Source: Haladaptatus halobius (GTDB taxonomy: Archaea > Halobacteriota > Halobacteria > Halobacteriales > Haladaptataceae). From it: DNA of 64,000 bases. The notes below the pieces were generated by a model. It searched no databases. It worked only from the letters and a program-made list of their open reading frames with translations, and was not told the DNA's origin. This document shows, in pieces, positions 30,250-40,597 of the stretch. The stretch lies in NCBI RefSeq assembly GCF_020618475.1, contig NZ_CP085336.1, positions 620,001-684,000 on the forward strand. The letters are read 5' to 3'. Positions within the stretch are counted from its first letter, which is position 1; the number at the start of each line of letters is the position of its first letter. The position numbers and the translations under genes were made by a program.

Positions 30250-32823
30250 ATGAATCCGACAGACAACTTGCCGACCCAAGCCGACACTGTCATCGTCGGT
30301 GCCGGCATCGTCGGCTGCAACATCGCGTATCAGCTGACAGAGCTTGGTAGAGAGGACGTTGTCGTCGTCGACCAAGGACCGATGCCGACGACCGGTGGAT
30401 CCTCGTCCCACGCGCCCGGAATCATGTTCCAAACCTCTGAGGAGAAGATCCTCACCAAATTCGCGGACTACAGCCGGCGACTGTACTCCGACCTCGAGGG
30501 TGCCGACGGCCGACAAGCGTACAACGAGGTCGGCGGCATCGAGGTCGCCCGCTCCGAGGAACGAATGGATTTCCTCGAACGCCGCGTCGAGAACGGACTT
30601 GCGTGGGGGATCGATGACCCGCAAATCCTCTCGCCGGAGGAGGTGAGCGAGCATCTCCCGCTCGTGGACGAAACCCAAGTTCTTGGGGGCTACTACTCCC
30701 CGACCGACGGGCAGGTCTCGGGCGTCGTCGCGTGCGACGCGCTGGCCCGGGAGGCGATGGAGCGGGGCGCCCAGTTCGTCCCACACACTCGAACCGAGGA
30801 CGTCAAGTTCGAGGACGGCGCGGTGCAGGCGGTTGTCACCGAGAACGGCACCATAGACTGTAACGATGTTGTAGTCGCGACTAACATCTGGGCTCGACAG
30901 CTGGGCGAGGAGATCGACGTCCACCTACCGGTGACGCCGGTCGAGCACCAGTACACGATGACCGAACCGCTGGGCGAACTCGCCGACAGCGCGGTCGACA
31001 TCACCGACCACCCGCTGTTCGAGAACTACCGCAACATCTCCGGCGAAAAGGCGAAGCGTCTCCTCGTCGGCCCCGACCGCCCCATCCTCCGGGACCAGGA
31101 CAACGCCATGTACTATCGGACCCACGGGGACGCGTACGGCATCGGTTCGTACAACCACGAACCGATCGTGCCGGATCCCGAGGAGTTGGGTGGCAACGAC
31201 CCGGACGGTGAACAGGGGTCGGTCCATGAGTTCACCGAGTACCACATGGAGAACGCGACCCATCCGGACCGGCCGGACAAGCCCCCCCGGCGGGCCAGTG
31301 ACGAACTCCTCCCCGCCACGGCCGGAACGGAGCTCGAACACAAGTACAACGGGATGTTCTCGGAGACGCCCAACGGCTTGCCCGCGATGGGGCCGGTCGA
31401 GGGGTACGACGGACTTTGGACGGCCGCAGGCATCTGGGTCACCCACGCCGGCGGCGCCGGGAAGGCGCTCGCCGAGTGGATGGAACGTGGCGTTCCCCGC
31501 CTTGATGACGGGCCGATCGACCTGGCACATGCCGACGTCAACCGGTTCGACGCCCACGAGGGGAGCTGGGACTTCGCGCGTGACATCGGCGGCGAGGAGT
31601 ATCGCATCGTCTACAACATTATGCACCCCAAGTGGGTGTGGACGGACAAGCAGCGGGACATCCGGCGGACCCCGATGTACCACAGTCACAAGGAACTCGG
31701 CGCGGAGCTGTGGGCCGAGGCGGGGTGGGAAGAGCCGCAGTGGTTCGAGTCGAACGCCGACCTGCTGGCGAAGTACGGCGATCGAATACCCGACCGCGAG
31801 GGATGGGAGGCGGAGTACTGGTCGCCCATTGAGGGCGCAGAGGCGCTTAACGTCCGCGAAAACGTTGGCCTCCACGACATGACCTCGTTCAACAAGATGG
31901 AGATCGTCGGGAGCGACGCCGGCGAGTTCGTCCAACACCTCTGTACCAACGACATGAACCTCGATGTCGGTGATGTGCGCTACACCCTCATGTGTAACGA
32001 GGGCGGCGGCGTGCGTGCGGACATCACCGTGACTCGAGTCAGTGAGGACCGGTATCTGTTGCTGACGACCGGCCGCGAGGTCGGGAACAACCACGTCGCA
32101 TGGGTCCGCGAGCAATCTCCGGAGGATGTCGTCGTCAACGACGTTACCTCCAGTTTGGCCGCGATGGTCTGTACCGGGCTGAACGCCCGGAAGGTGCTCT
32201 CGAAAATCGCCGACGTCGATCTCTCGGACGAGGCGTTCCCATTCTTCACGAGTCAACAGTTCTACGTGAAGAACGTGCCCGTCACCGCTCTGCGCGTCTC
32301 CTACGCCGGAGAACTCGGTTGGGAGCTGTACACGCCGTCGGAGTACGGCGAACGGCTCTGGGAACACGTGCTCAAGGCGGGCGAGGAGTTCGACATCCGG
32401 CCGTACGGTAACGGCGCGCTCGACATTCTGCGCATCGAGAAGGGGTTCCGGCTGTGGGGTGAGGACCTCCACACCGAGCATAACCCCTACGAAGCGGATC
32501 TCGGCTGGGCCGTCGATCTCGATACTGACTTCGTCGGCAGGGAGGCCGTCGAAGCGGCGGCCGAGGGTGACAACATCGAGCACAAGGTCGCCTGTCTGAC
32601 GCTCGACGACGAGGAGGCGGTCGTACTAACCGACCGGCCGGTGATGGACGGCGACGAACCCATCGGATACGTTCACAGTGCCGAGTACGGCTACACCGTC
32701 GGCGCTTGCGTCGTTTACACGTATCTTCCCCCGGAGTACGCGGAGCCCGGGACCGACGTCGAAATCCTGTATGAGGGCGAGCGCTACGACGCCACCGTCC
32801 GCGAGGAACCGCTGCTCGACTAA
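30250..32823 (+). CDS. A-type dimethylglycine oxidase-like flavoprotein with GcvT domain, copy 1
   Basis: 857 aa, same length as the copy at 54412. Domains: FAD-binding DAO fold with VIVGAGIVGCNIAYQLTELG; TTGGSSSHAPGIMFQT with His54 aligned to the FAD-linked His of Arthrobacter dimethylglycine oxidase; His233 in the EHQY motif and the stretch LRDQDNAMYYRTHGDAYGIG (about 278-298) corresponding to its active site. A GcvT-type folate domain (about 450-740) carries GGGVRADITV (Asp591) and GELGWELYTPSEYGERLW, followed by a C-terminal barrel. The expected reaction is oxidative demethylation of dimethylglycine or sarcosine to 5,10-methylene-THF and H2O2. No B-type gene or dehydratase follows here; broken livF and aldo/keto reductase genes do. 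Confidence 0.92.
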   Translation: MNPTDNLPTQADTVIVGAGIVGCNIAYQLTELGREDVVVVDQGPMPTTGGSSSHAPGIMFQTSEEKILTKFADYSRRLYSDLEGADGRQAYNEVGGIEVARSEERMDFLERRVENGLAWGIDDPQILSPEEVSEHLPLVDETQVLGGYYSPTDGQVSGVVACDALAREAMERGAQFVPHTRTEDVKFEDGAVQAVVTENGTIDCNDVVVATNIWARQLGEEIDVHLPVTPVEHQYTMTEPLGELADSAVDITDHPLFENYRNISGEKAKRLLVGPDRPILRDQDNAMYYRTHGDAYGIGSYNHEPIVPDPEELGGNDPDGEQGSVHEFTEYHMENATHPDRPDKPPRRASDELLPATAGTELEHKYNGMFSETPNGLPAMGPVEGYDGLWTAAGIWVTHAGGAGKALAEWMERGVPRLDDGPIDLAHADVNRFDAHEGSWDFARDIGGEEYRIVYNIMHPKWVWTDKQRDIRRTPMYHSHKELGAELWAEAGWEEPQWFESNADLLAKYGDRIPDREGWEAEYWSPIEGAEALNVRENVGLHDMTSFNKMEIVGSDAGEFVQHLCTNDMNLDVGDVRYTLMCNEGGGVRADITVTRVSEDRYLLLTTGREVGNNHVAWVREQSPEDVVVNDVTSSLAAMVCTGLNARKVLSKIADVDLSDEAFPFFTSQQFYVKNVPVTALRVSYAGELGWELYTPSEYGERLWEHVLKAGEEFDIRPYGNGALDILRIEKGFRLWGEDLHTEHNPYEADLGWAVDLDTDFVGREAVEAAAEGDNIEHKVACLTLDDEEAVVLTDRPVMDGDEPIGYVHSAEYGYTVGACVVYTYLPPEYAEPGTDVEILYEGERYDATVREEPLLD

Positions 32824-33019
32824 CGCGGGGGGCTTAGCGTCCCTCGGCCCGCCGATTTCTCGTCTCTTCTCCGTCCCGAGGACACAAATGCTCGAGGTGC
32901 GCGATCAGCGTCGAGCGTCACTCGTGGCGATCGTTCCGCGGAAGACGGCCGATGGGCGCGCTGACGGGGAAGGACGGCGGCGTCGCGACGCTTCCGCTCC
33001 CGGGTTTCACGCAGCGTAA

Positions 33020-33321
33020 CTCCGTCGGGACAGCAAATGCTCGCAATTGCCTGGAGTCTCGTCACCAACCCACGGATGATGTTTCTCGACGAACCCTGTG
33101 AGGGTCTTGCACCGTACATCGTCCGGTGCATCGAATCCATTATTGAGAATATCAATGCTGAATAGAACGTCACAGTACTACTTGTCGAACAGAACGTTGC
33201 AGTTGCGCTTGCGGTCGCTGACCGTCACTACATTCTTGACGAGGGGCGCATTGTCGAAGAAGTCACGACCGAGCGCCTCCACGAGGATGATACCCTCCGT
33301 CAAAAGTACCTTGGCATCTAA
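33020..33321 (+). pseudogene. LivF-like ABC transporter ATPase, 3' fragment
   Basis: The frame reads GQQMLAIAWSLVTNPRMMFL, DEPCEGLAPYIVRCIESIIE, then a TAG, then NVTVLLVEQNVAVALAVADR and HYILDEGRIVEEVTTERLHE, ending QKYLGI. This is the Walker B, D-loop and H-loop (the usual H is Q in EQN) end of branched-chain amino acid ATPases of LivF type. The signature LSGGEQQM is reduced to PSGQQM and the Walker A half is missing. A MLEVRDQ start at 32888 may be a scrap of its N-terminus. Confidence 0.8.
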
Positions 33322-33329
33322 ACCGCTGA

Positions 33330-34264
33330 TCAAGAGGTGTGTGCGTCGATTTGAGTTCGTTCAGTTTCGAGGGATCGAGGACGTTCAATTCGGTTGTTGC
33401 TGTAGGACAGCGCGCTGGTTTTAGATGCAAGACAAAATCGGTGACCACGTTGGAATATTGTTGAAGCATATAGACTCCCACAAGCGCAATCTAATCCATA
33501 AGGTATCGCCGTCCGGTTACCGCCATGTCCTTCTTTACCACCCCATCCAGTTGGGACTTCACATCTGTAGGTTTCCTCGATTGGATGGATTCGGTCGATA
33601 TCCTTCCGGACGAGTTCGAGTTTTTGTGCGGTCAAGTTGTCACGGATGTGGTTTTCGCTGCTGAATCGAGGGATTGGGATGACACCGTCACGTGAAAGCA
33701 GCCACGCGAGGCTAACGACTGCTGCTGTGGTGTCGTGTTTGTCCGTGATGTCGACCAGTTCAGGAATGTCGAACACCTTTCTCTGCTCAATCGGAGCGTA
33801 CAAACGGTGTATATGTCTTGATCACAAAGGAACGCCACCAGCTCCTGCTGTTGCAATAGCAGATACAATTCCACCTGGTTCACGTACAGCGGAATGTCGA
33901 TCAACTCCTGCGCTCGCTCAATACCCTCGATACGATAGTTGCTCACGCCGATTCGCTCGACGATCCCTTCGCCGTGGAGCTCCTCAAACACAGGAAGGAC
34001 GGTGTCGATTTCTTTAGTCTGACGGGGGCAGTGGTGGTAGAGGAGATCGATAGTTTCGACTCCGAGCTTTTCTCTGCTTTCCTCGACACAGTTTCTGATG
34101 TATTCGGGGGTTTTCTGACTCCTCGAAGTGGCCTATTTTCGTTCCGACAAACACCTCTTCGCGGACGACCGACGCAGCGTCAAGCGCGTCACAAACTTCC
34201 GCTTCGTTGCCATACAGGCTGCAGTAACCACGTGTCGGTAGCTAGCCTCGAAAGCTATCTTCAT
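33330..34264 (-). pseudogene. Broken aldo/keto reductase
   Basis: Reverse-strand pieces in several frames: FEASYRHVVTAACMATKRKF at the start (34264), REEVFVG-type and VEESREKLGVETIDLLYHHC fragments, then VFEELHGEGIVERIGVSNYR, IEGIERAQELIDIPLYVNQV, and after another shift APIEQRKVFDIPELVDITDK, TTAAVVSLAWLLSRDGVIPI, and PRFSSENHIRDNL. The order fits a 2,5-diketogluconate-reductase-type AKR. At least three frameshifts or stops; the catalytic Tyr/Lys region is damaged. Confidence 0.8.
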
Positions 34265-34589
34265 TGTCTCCGTCGTTAGCGTATATGATCCGAGACCGAG
34301 TCGATAGGTACTACCTACGAATACGAGTAATCATGTCAGCCACCTCCGGAATATAGTTGTTGGTAGCTACAAAGGCATCTAATAGATTATGTTAGGATTC
34401 GAGTTCTATGCGGTCGGGTTATTGCAATTACGTCATTTTCTCTCGCGATCGTACTGCTAAGAAGTTAGTGAATTGGTAGAAATCAAATGAGTGATGGACA
34501 ACGCATCTACTATTGATTCGTTACTGAAACAAAACAGCAAACAGTTGGATGGTAAAATCAAGACAAGTTGAACCGATTTACTCTTCGGC
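34265..34589. other. Intergenic region downstream of ppc
   Basis: AT-rich; nothing recognised. Confidence 0.4.
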
Positions 34590-37283
34590 TCAGCCAGTAT
34601 TTTTCATGCCAGCGGCAATGCCCTTGACCGTGAGACGGAGAGTGCGTTCGGCCTGATCGGTTCGGTGGGTTCGGTCGAGGAGATCGACCTGGAGGTAGTT
34701 GAGGGGATCCACGTACGGATTGCGCCGGTCGAGACTGTCGCGGAGCCACGACCGATCGACGAGATCGTCACGCTCGGTAATGTCGAGGACGTGGCTGGCC
34801 GCACTCTCGTGCTCCTCCTCGATGCGGGGGAAGAACTCATCACGGAGGGGGTCTTCTGCGAGATCCGCATACTGGGCTGCAATCTCCATTTCCGTCCGGG
34901 CGAGACTCAACGCGGCGTTGTCGAGCGTGGTCTGGAAGAACGACCACTCCTCACACATTTCCTCGAGAATAGCGGGATCACCACCCTGGTCGAGGTAGGC
35001 GTCGATACCGGTACCGAGGCCATACCAACCGGGAATGATACATCTGGATTGCGTCCAGGAGAATACCCACGGAATAGCACGGAGATCCTCAACGCTACGT
35101 TCGCCACTTCGCGAGGCGGGGCGCGACCCGAGATTGAGCTGTTCAATGACGGTGATGGGAGTCGCCTGCTCGAAGTACGATACGAACCCGTCGGTCTCGA
35201 GAAGGTCGCGATAGGCGTCCCGTGCGGCGCTGGCCATGGTACCCATGGCTTCCTCCCATCGGTTGGGGAGAGGTTCGTCATCCTGGGTAACGGCCGCATG
35301 ACGGGAACGGATTTGCGCGTTGAGCATCTGTTCAAGTTCGCGTTCCGCCACGCGAGCATTGCCGTACGTCTCGGCGATAGCTTCACCCTGCTGAGTGAAT
35401 TTCACCTCGCCAGAGACCGTTTCCTTCGGGAGCGCGAGCAGGGCTTCATTCATCGGACCGCCACCACGGGAGATTGAGCCGCCACGACCATGGAAGAATC
35501 TGAGACCGACGCCGTAGTCGTCGGTGATCTTCGCGAGGCGGCGCTGGGCGCGGTCAAGTTCCCAATTTGCAGCGAGGAAGCCATTCTCCTTGTTCGAGTC
35601 AGAGTACCCAAGCATGACCTCTTGCATTCCGTCGCGAGCCTCGAGGTTGGCGGCGTAGGCGTCGTTCTCGAATAGGGTGCCCATGATGCGGCGAGCGCCG
35701 GAGAGCGCGGATTCGGTTTCGAGAAGCGGGACAATGTCGAGTCCGGAGTGGTCGGGGAGATCGAGAACGCCAGCTTGGTCAGCGAGAAAGAGAACTTCGA
35801 GGACGTGGCTCGGCTCCTCCGTCATGCTGATAGCATACGTGTCGATGGCCTCCTGTCCGTATTCGCGCTGCCAGTCACCGAGGGCGTCGAACCGCCGAAG
35901 GACGCGGTTTGCGTCCTCGTCAAGGTCTTGATTGTCGGTGAGGTCGAGGACGGGCTGATCCTGGAGGACCGCCTCGGTGAGGAACTCCACGCGTTGGGCC
36001 TCGTCCATACCCGCGTAGTCGATGTCTTCTCTCGCGAGTGCCTGTTCGAGGGCGTCGGTGTGCATTTGTTGGTGGTCGCGCAGATCGAGGGCGGCGAGAT
36101 GGAAGCCGAAGGTCTCGACCTGCCGAATCAACGGGTCAATGAACTCTCCCGCGATATCATTGAGCCCGGCGTTTCGGAGCGTCGTCGCGAGCAGTTCCAG
36201 TTCCTCCCGAAATGCCTCAGCGTTCTCGTAACCGCCAGGGCGGACGTCGTCGACTCGGGTGACTCGTTCGCGCATGACGGCTACCTTCTGGCGGAACGGC
36301 TCGTTCGGATAGCGCTCGTTTGCCCGCTCGACCATGCTGGGGACGTCCTCGGCATCTGTCTGTAGAGCATCCCGGAGGCCGTCACCGTCGAAACGTGCGG
36401 CATCTTGGCTCAGGACGCCTGCCACGTTCGCGAGCGCGTCACGGTACCGGTTCAGGACGAGACGACGCTGTCGGTCAAGTGTTTTCGTCGTAACTTCGGG
36501 GGTTACATATGGATTCCCGTCGCGGTCACTGCCGGCCCACGAACGGAAGTCGAGGATTTGGGGCACCTCAGGCGGTTCGTCGTAGGCCTCGTAGAGAGCG
36601 TTCTCGAGTTCATCGTAGACCTCTGGGACGACATCGAAGATGACGTTCGCGAGATACCAGTGGACGTTGCGAGCTTCGTCGAACGGTTTGGGGGGTCGTT
36701 CGCGGATCTGACGAGTCGTCCAAAGGCTTTCGACCAGGGCTTCAAGCTCTTCAAACTCTGCCTCTCGCTCCTGATCGGTCAACCGACGCTCATCGAGATC
36801 CTCGATGCAGTCGCTGACACGCTGGAGAGTCGCCTTCACCGTCTTCCGGCGAGCCTCTGTGGGGTGGGCGGTGAACGTCGGAGTGACGCGAACGTCCTGA
36901 AGGACGCTGGCGACTGTCGCTGGGTCGGCACCATCCTCGATGAGCGTATCGATGGCAGCTCGGAGGCTATCGCTCAGTTGCCCCGCCTGTTCGCTGCGTC
37001 TGAGAGCGCGGACACGTTCACGATCCTCGGTGAGATTCACGAGTTCAAAGTAAGTGGTGAACGCACGTGCGACAGCCTCGTTAATACGGTCATCTCCGGA
37101 GCTGATGGCAGCTTCGATTAGGTGACGATTCTCACTCTCGCCACGCCGGTAGTCGATCGCCGCAGTCCGAGCGGCTTCAACTGCTTCGAACGCCTCTGTA
37201 CTCGCGTGGTCTGCGAGAATGTCGCCCAGTAGTTCGCCGAGTTCACGAACGTCCTGTCGGACGTCTCGAACGTGTAATGACAT
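34590..37283 (-). CDS. ppc: Phosphoenolpyruvate carboxylase
   Basis: 897 aa from ATG at 37283 (an earlier ATG three codons upstream is possible). Bacterial-type PEPC signatures are intact: FTAHPTEARRKTV (catalytic His), GSDRDGNPYVTPEV, GYSDSNKENGFLAANW, LRFFHGRGGSISRGGGP and the invariant C-terminal MKNTG. The enzyme converts PEP and bicarbonate to oxaloacetate in the cytoplasm. As an anaplerotic step it would complement a pathway delivering pyruvate or glycerate from betaine, and it is also the carboxylation step of the serine cycle. The start codon lies within a perfect palindrome, TGTAATGACATTACA (37273-37287). Confidence 0.97.
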   Translation of the reverse strand: MSLHVRDVRQDVRELGELLGDILADHASTEAFEAVEAARTAAIDYRRGESENRHLIEAAISSGDDRINEAVARAFTTYFELVNLTEDRERVRALRRSEQAGQLSDSLRAAIDTLIEDGADPATVASVLQDVRVTPTFTAHPTEARRKTVKATLQRVSDCIEDLDERRLTDQEREAEFEELEALVESLWTTRQIRERPPKPFDEARNVHWYLANVIFDVVPEVYDELENALYEAYDEPPEVPQILDFRSWAGSDRDGNPYVTPEVTTKTLDRQRRLVLNRYRDALANVAGVLSQDAARFDGDGLRDALQTDAEDVPSMVERANERYPNEPFRQKVAVMRERVTRVDDVRPGGYENAEAFREELELLATTLRNAGLNDIAGEFIDPLIRQVETFGFHLAALDLRDHQQMHTDALEQALAREDIDYAGMDEAQRVEFLTEAVLQDQPVLDLTDNQDLDEDANRVLRRFDALGDWQREYGQEAIDTYAISMTEEPSHVLEVLFLADQAGVLDLPDHSGLDIVPLLETESALSGARRIMGTLFENDAYAANLEARDGMQEVMLGYSDSNKENGFLAANWELDRAQRRLAKITDDYGVGLRFFHGRGGSISRGGGPMNEALLALPKETVSGEVKFTQQGEAIAETYGNARVAERELEQMLNAQIRSRHAAVTQDDEPLPNRWEEAMGTMASAARDAYRDLLETDGFVSYFEQATPITVIEQLNLGSRPASRSGERSVEDLRAIPWVFSWTQSRCIIPGWYGLGTGIDAYLDQGGDPAILEEMCEEWSFFQTTLDNAALSLARTEMEIAAQYADLAEDPLRDEFFPRIEEEHESAASHVLDITERDDLVDRSWLRDSLDRRNPYVDPLNYLQVDLLDRTHRTDQAERTLRLTVKGIAAGMKNTG

Positions 37284-37593
37284 TACAGGCATCTCAGACT
37301 GGAGACGTAAGTAAAATATGGATACTCCAAATATTACGGCTGTTCCTCAACGCCTGGTGAAAAGTACTACCTTTTGCCGATACGGTGAGTTTTTAAGAAG
37401 GAACAGCCAATCACTGTCCAATTAGATTATGGGTTCCTGCACGGTAGTTGTGACCCAAATCGAAAATCTACAGTCTAGGTATCGATGTGAACGCGTGCGG
37501 GAAGTGTTGCTGAACACGGAGCTCGCATTTCAACTGTAGTTTTGAGTTTGACCTTTGGGGTTTCCGCGGAAAGTAGGCATGAGATGAATTGTT
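37284..37593. other. Intergenic region between ppc and the DUF4242 gene
   Basis: Contains the ppc promoter region. No gene recognised. Confidence 0.4.
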
Positions 37594-37893
37594 TCACTCG
37601 CCTCTCATTGATTCACTTTGGGGTATGATCTTTGAAATTGGCGAGTTAGCTCGTTCGGCATGGTCTTCAATTACATCCTCGCTTTCTGCCAGATAGTGAC
37701 AGAATATGCCGACAATACTGTTATCCTCATTCCGAAGTACCTCCAAGGAGTTCCATCTGATATCGACTCCTTCAGTTCTGAGTTCCGTGATTGCTCTGCC
37801 AGACGCTTCAATAGCTGCGACAAGGTCAGTCTCTGAAATCGGGTCGTCCATCTCACGAAGGACGAGAAATCTCCTCATGACATTATCGGTCAT
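37594..37893 (-). CDS. DUF4242-type small protein
   Basis: 99 aa. MRRFLVLREMDDPISETDLV, VDIRWNSLEVLRNEDNSIVG and IFCHYLAESEDVIEDHAERA follow the pattern of DUF4242 (SCO4226-like) ferredoxin-fold proteins, in which the HA(R/E) segment near the C-terminus is conserved. Some members bind nickel; the role is unknown. It has its own AT-rich upstream region and no operon partner. Confidence 0.7.
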   Translation of the reverse strand: MTDNVMRRFLVLREMDDPISETDLVAAIEASGRAITELRTEGVDIRWNSLEVLRNEDNSIVGIFCHYLAESEDVIEDHAERANSPISKIIPQSESMRGE

Positions 37894-38420
37894 ATTTGTA
37901 CATTAGCAACTAATGAGATGTCATATTATAGTTCTTCCACTCTCTGTTTTCTTCTATTGTAACTTTGAAACTCGTTATGTAACTTATCCTACTTATTGTG
38001 GGAGGAATCATAATTGATGAGTGTTCAAATGACCACCGAGTCCATTATGAAATTTGAATAATAGAGGATATACAAGTCGTTCGATACCAAGGTCGATCAG
38101 CTTGGTATAGCTGAGACGGCCATTCATGACCAAAAACCTCATCCAGGATTGCAATCAAGAATGGACGTAAGATGCGAGGCGGTCGAAGGTCATTACATGA
38201 ATAGTAGTGTAATGGTATATATTTCATTCCAACCATAGCATTTCAATCCTCTGATCATGAGCAACCACCTTCATCGTTTCTACCACAGTATTCGGGAAAA
38301 CAGCGTAAAAGATAGTAGACAAAATGAGTTTTAGTCAATCTACGTCGACAGCAGTTCCCACGTTATATAGGATACATAGTGGATTGAATGAGTAGACACT
38401 ACTAGAATAAATCTCCTCGT
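37894..38420. other. AT-rich region with one palindrome
   Basis: No gene recognised. Contains the third CATTACA-N10-TGTAATG palindrome at 38191-38214. Confidence 0.4.
38191..38214. repeat. Inverted repeat CATTACA-N10-TGTAATG, copy 3
   Basis: Perfect arms with spacer TGAATAGTAG; same architecture as 18079-18102 although 20 kb away. Confidence 0.6.
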
Positions 38421-38640
38421 CTAAGCGCTTCGATTGGCGGCTAGTTCTCCAGAGCTTGGTAATTCCGATGGTGGTTGTAGTAGGCGGTGTAGATAGTAAG
38501 CCAGCGTTCTGTGCCGGCTTACTGCCGTTTTTAATTTCGTGACATTGTTCGAGTCGTATAGTATACGTCTGAAAGAGTTTCTCGCCGAGTTGTACCTGCT
38601 TCTCGTCAACCGCTACTTGATCAAGGTCAGCGGTGAAATC
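38421..38640 (-). pseudogene. Transposase remnant
   Basis: The reverse strand reads ADLDQVAVDEKQVQLGEKLF and, in another frame, TIYTAYYNHHRNYQALEN then a stop and PPIEAL. The second piece resembles the C-terminal YN..RPHQAL motif of DDE transposases; the first resembles the AVDEK segment. Family uncertain. Confidence 0.4.
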
Positions 38641-38828
38641 TTGATTGTAGTCCTCGGCGTAGGTTTGGTACCTCTATTGGATGGTCGCTTGGGTTCGGCG
38701 TCACCCGGACTACTCGCAGAGCTGGCGTCACTCGGCCAGTGAGGCCCTTGTCGTATGTGCAGCGCCCGTCAACACGATCAGCAAGGCTGTCGCGCACGTT
38801 CGGTCACTATCCATGGCCACTACTGCCC

Positions 38829-38904
38829 GGAAAGGGCCCCGTTGTGTGATATGGGACATGAGCTACGAGCCCAAGCAGACACGGAACCCACTTATCGGAT
38901 GACG
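38829..38904. repeat. Dispersed repeat, copy 2 (partner at 16549-16622)
   Basis: See partner. It precedes the 3' end of the folD-like gene by about 55 nt and ends GGATGACG. Confidence 0.6.
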
Positions 38905-38957
38905 CTGGATTAACTTAATAGCATGTGAGGAAATAGCACTGTTTTTAAATACCTTCA

Positions 38958-39773
38958 CTAGCTCCAAGCCCAATTAGACTGATATCTGTCATTTACCAAG
39001 AGCGCTGCCTTGACGCCTGCCTGTCTCGCCGTAACGTCGACGATGGTGCGCAGAATTAGTGTGAGTGTAAGCGGTCCCACCCCGCCTGGGACGGGCGTGA
39101 TGGCACTTGCCTTTTCTTTGGCACTCACTAAATCGACGTCACCGACGAGTTCGTACCCTTTCTCCGTGTCGGCGTCCACACGATTAACGCTGATGTCAAT
39201 TATCGGGGCACCACCCGAGACCATCGACCCGTCGACCAGTTGCGGGACACCAGCAGCTGTCACGAGGATGTCGGCATTGCGAGTTTTCGCTGCAAGGTCT
39301 GTTGTCGCTGTGTGACATATCGTGACTGTCGCATCCCTGCTTGGGCCGTGGGCGAGCAACAGGTTCGCCAGCGACTTGCAGATAGCGGTGTTTCGGCCGA
39401 TCACAACTACGTCCTGCCCTCTTGTATTGATATCGTAGGCTGCAAGAAGCTGCAAGACGGCAGCAGGTCTAACAGGCGTCACCCTTGGGTCACCGATGAC
39501 GAGGCGTTCCAGATTCTCAGGAGCGAAGCAGTCGATGTCCTTCGCCGGTGGCACACGGTCTCTGATCGCGTTAGCGTTGACGTGGTCAGGGAATGGTACC
39601 TGCACGAAAAGTGACGTTACGTCGGCGGCGGCGCCCAATCGTTCGACCGCCCGGTAGAGTTCCTCGGCTGGCTTGTCCGGTGGGATGTCAACTCGCTTGG
39701 TCGGAACTCCGGCCGCCTCGCAGAGTTCGTGCTTTCGATCCATGAACGCCTTGACCGCATCGTTATCGCTCAT
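38958..39773 (-). CDS. N-terminally truncated, divergent FolD-like protein
   Basis: 271 codons from an internal ATG. Homologous to FolD at 43935-44828 from about residue 39, so the first strand and helix of the substrate domain are missing. The catalytic lysine remains (FMDRKHELCEA), but the preceding conserved Tyr is Phe and the PMKDVDGFHPEN motif reads PAKDIDCFAPEN. The NADP half is well kept: VVIGRNTAICKSLANLLLAH and ITPVPGGVGPLT. Directly upstream in another frame is a cysE-like N-terminus, so the gene was cut by recombination. It may be a decaying pseudogene or a divergent enzyme using the internal start. Confidence 0.7.
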   Translation of the reverse strand: MSDNDAVKAFMDRKHELCEAAGVPTKRVDIPPDKPAEELYRAVERLGAAADVTSLFVQVPFPDHVNANAIRDRVPPAKDIDCFAPENLERLVIGDPRVTPVRPAAVLQLLAAYDINTRGQDVVVIGRNTAICKSLANLLLAHGPSRDATVTICHTATTDLAAKTRNADILVTAAGVPQLVDGSMVSGGAPIIDISVNRVDADTEKGYELVGDVDLVSAKEKASAITPVPGGVGPLTLTLILRTIVDVTARQAGVKAALLVNDRYQSNWAWS

Positions 39774-40161
39774 TAGGACTGTTACGCTGGACTAGTCTCG
39801 CAAGGAACCCCGGATACGAGCGAATTACCTCCATGTACGACTTCGCCGCGGGGTCGCCCTTGTAAGCAGCCTCGACGTCCTTCTTAAGTGTCGTCCGTAT
39901 TTCTGGTATTCGGTCTAGGATTCTAGTGACCGTTTCTGAGGGGTCACCGCCGGAGTACGGTTGGATTCCTGCGTAGAACAACTCTCCGAGGTTGTCGAGA
40001 CGATCTAACACCGCCAACTCATTCCAAACCAAACTCATCCCGTTCCAGCACGCCGGAAAGAACAGCCGTTTCAAGATGTTGACCTCGTCGCATCCATGCC
40101 TCCGTCGCGGAAATTCGATCGGAGTCTGTGTTGGAAACGGCTTCACATCGTCATTGTACAA
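39763..40161 (-). pseudogene. Serine O-acetyltransferase (EpsC/CysE-like) N-terminal fragment
   Basis: 132 codons: ILKRLFFPACWNGMSLVWNE, LYAG-type and DPSETVTRILDRIPEIRTTL, then KKDVEAAYKGDPAAKSYMEV and IRSYPGFLARLVQR. This matches the helical N-terminal domain of EpsC-type serine acetyltransferases (DVxAAYxGDPAA, YPG). Homology ends at QR; the left-handed beta-helix catalytic domain is absent, and the next bases belong to folD in another frame. Confidence 0.7.
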
Positions 40162-40393
40162 GGCGTTCGTGTGCGTTGCCGATGTAATTGTATTGCATTG
40201 TGATCGATTCTATCGACTCAAAGAGTTGTAAATGCTAACGAGTGGTGCAACAATCGGATTTCCGAGTTGGCATAACGGGATCGTCGGAGACCGCCTCCTT
40301 GATTAACGACGTGGATCACTAAACCTGCGTGACTCTCGTTGTTCGCGTTTGATCGGGGACACATATTTCACGGTAGGTTGCGATACCAAACCT

Positions 40394-40597
40394 ATGGAAA
40401 CCGAATGTTACTATTGTCGAGGGATAGTGCTCGCAAACGAGGCCGACGACATCCTGCTGGATGATCACGCGGATCACTCCGTGTACATGCACAAACAGTG
40501 CGGAAAGAGTCACGATGTCATCAAGGAACGAACGGGCTCGACGGCCGCAGTCGAGATAATTTGTCCGGAGTGTGGTGCCGTCGAAACACGCCAATGA
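40394..40597 (+). CDS. Small zinc-finger-like protein
   Basis: 67 aa, METECYYCRGIVLANEADDI to PECGAVETRQ. Two CxxC pairs (CYYC and CPEC) plus H/C residues in VYMHKQCGKSH suggest zinc binding. A partial, frameshifted second copy lies at 43630-43785. The family is common as tiny haloarchaeal proteins; function unknown. Confidence 0.65.
   Translation: METECYYCRGIVLANEADDILLDDHADHSVYMHKQCGKSHDVIKERTGSTAAVEIICPECGAVETRQ

Noticed and set aside
30925-32583. 552-codon reverse-strand open frame
   Set aside because: Antisense to the A-type gene; same GC-bias artefact. Similar shadows occur opposite katG, ppc and the aminotransferase.
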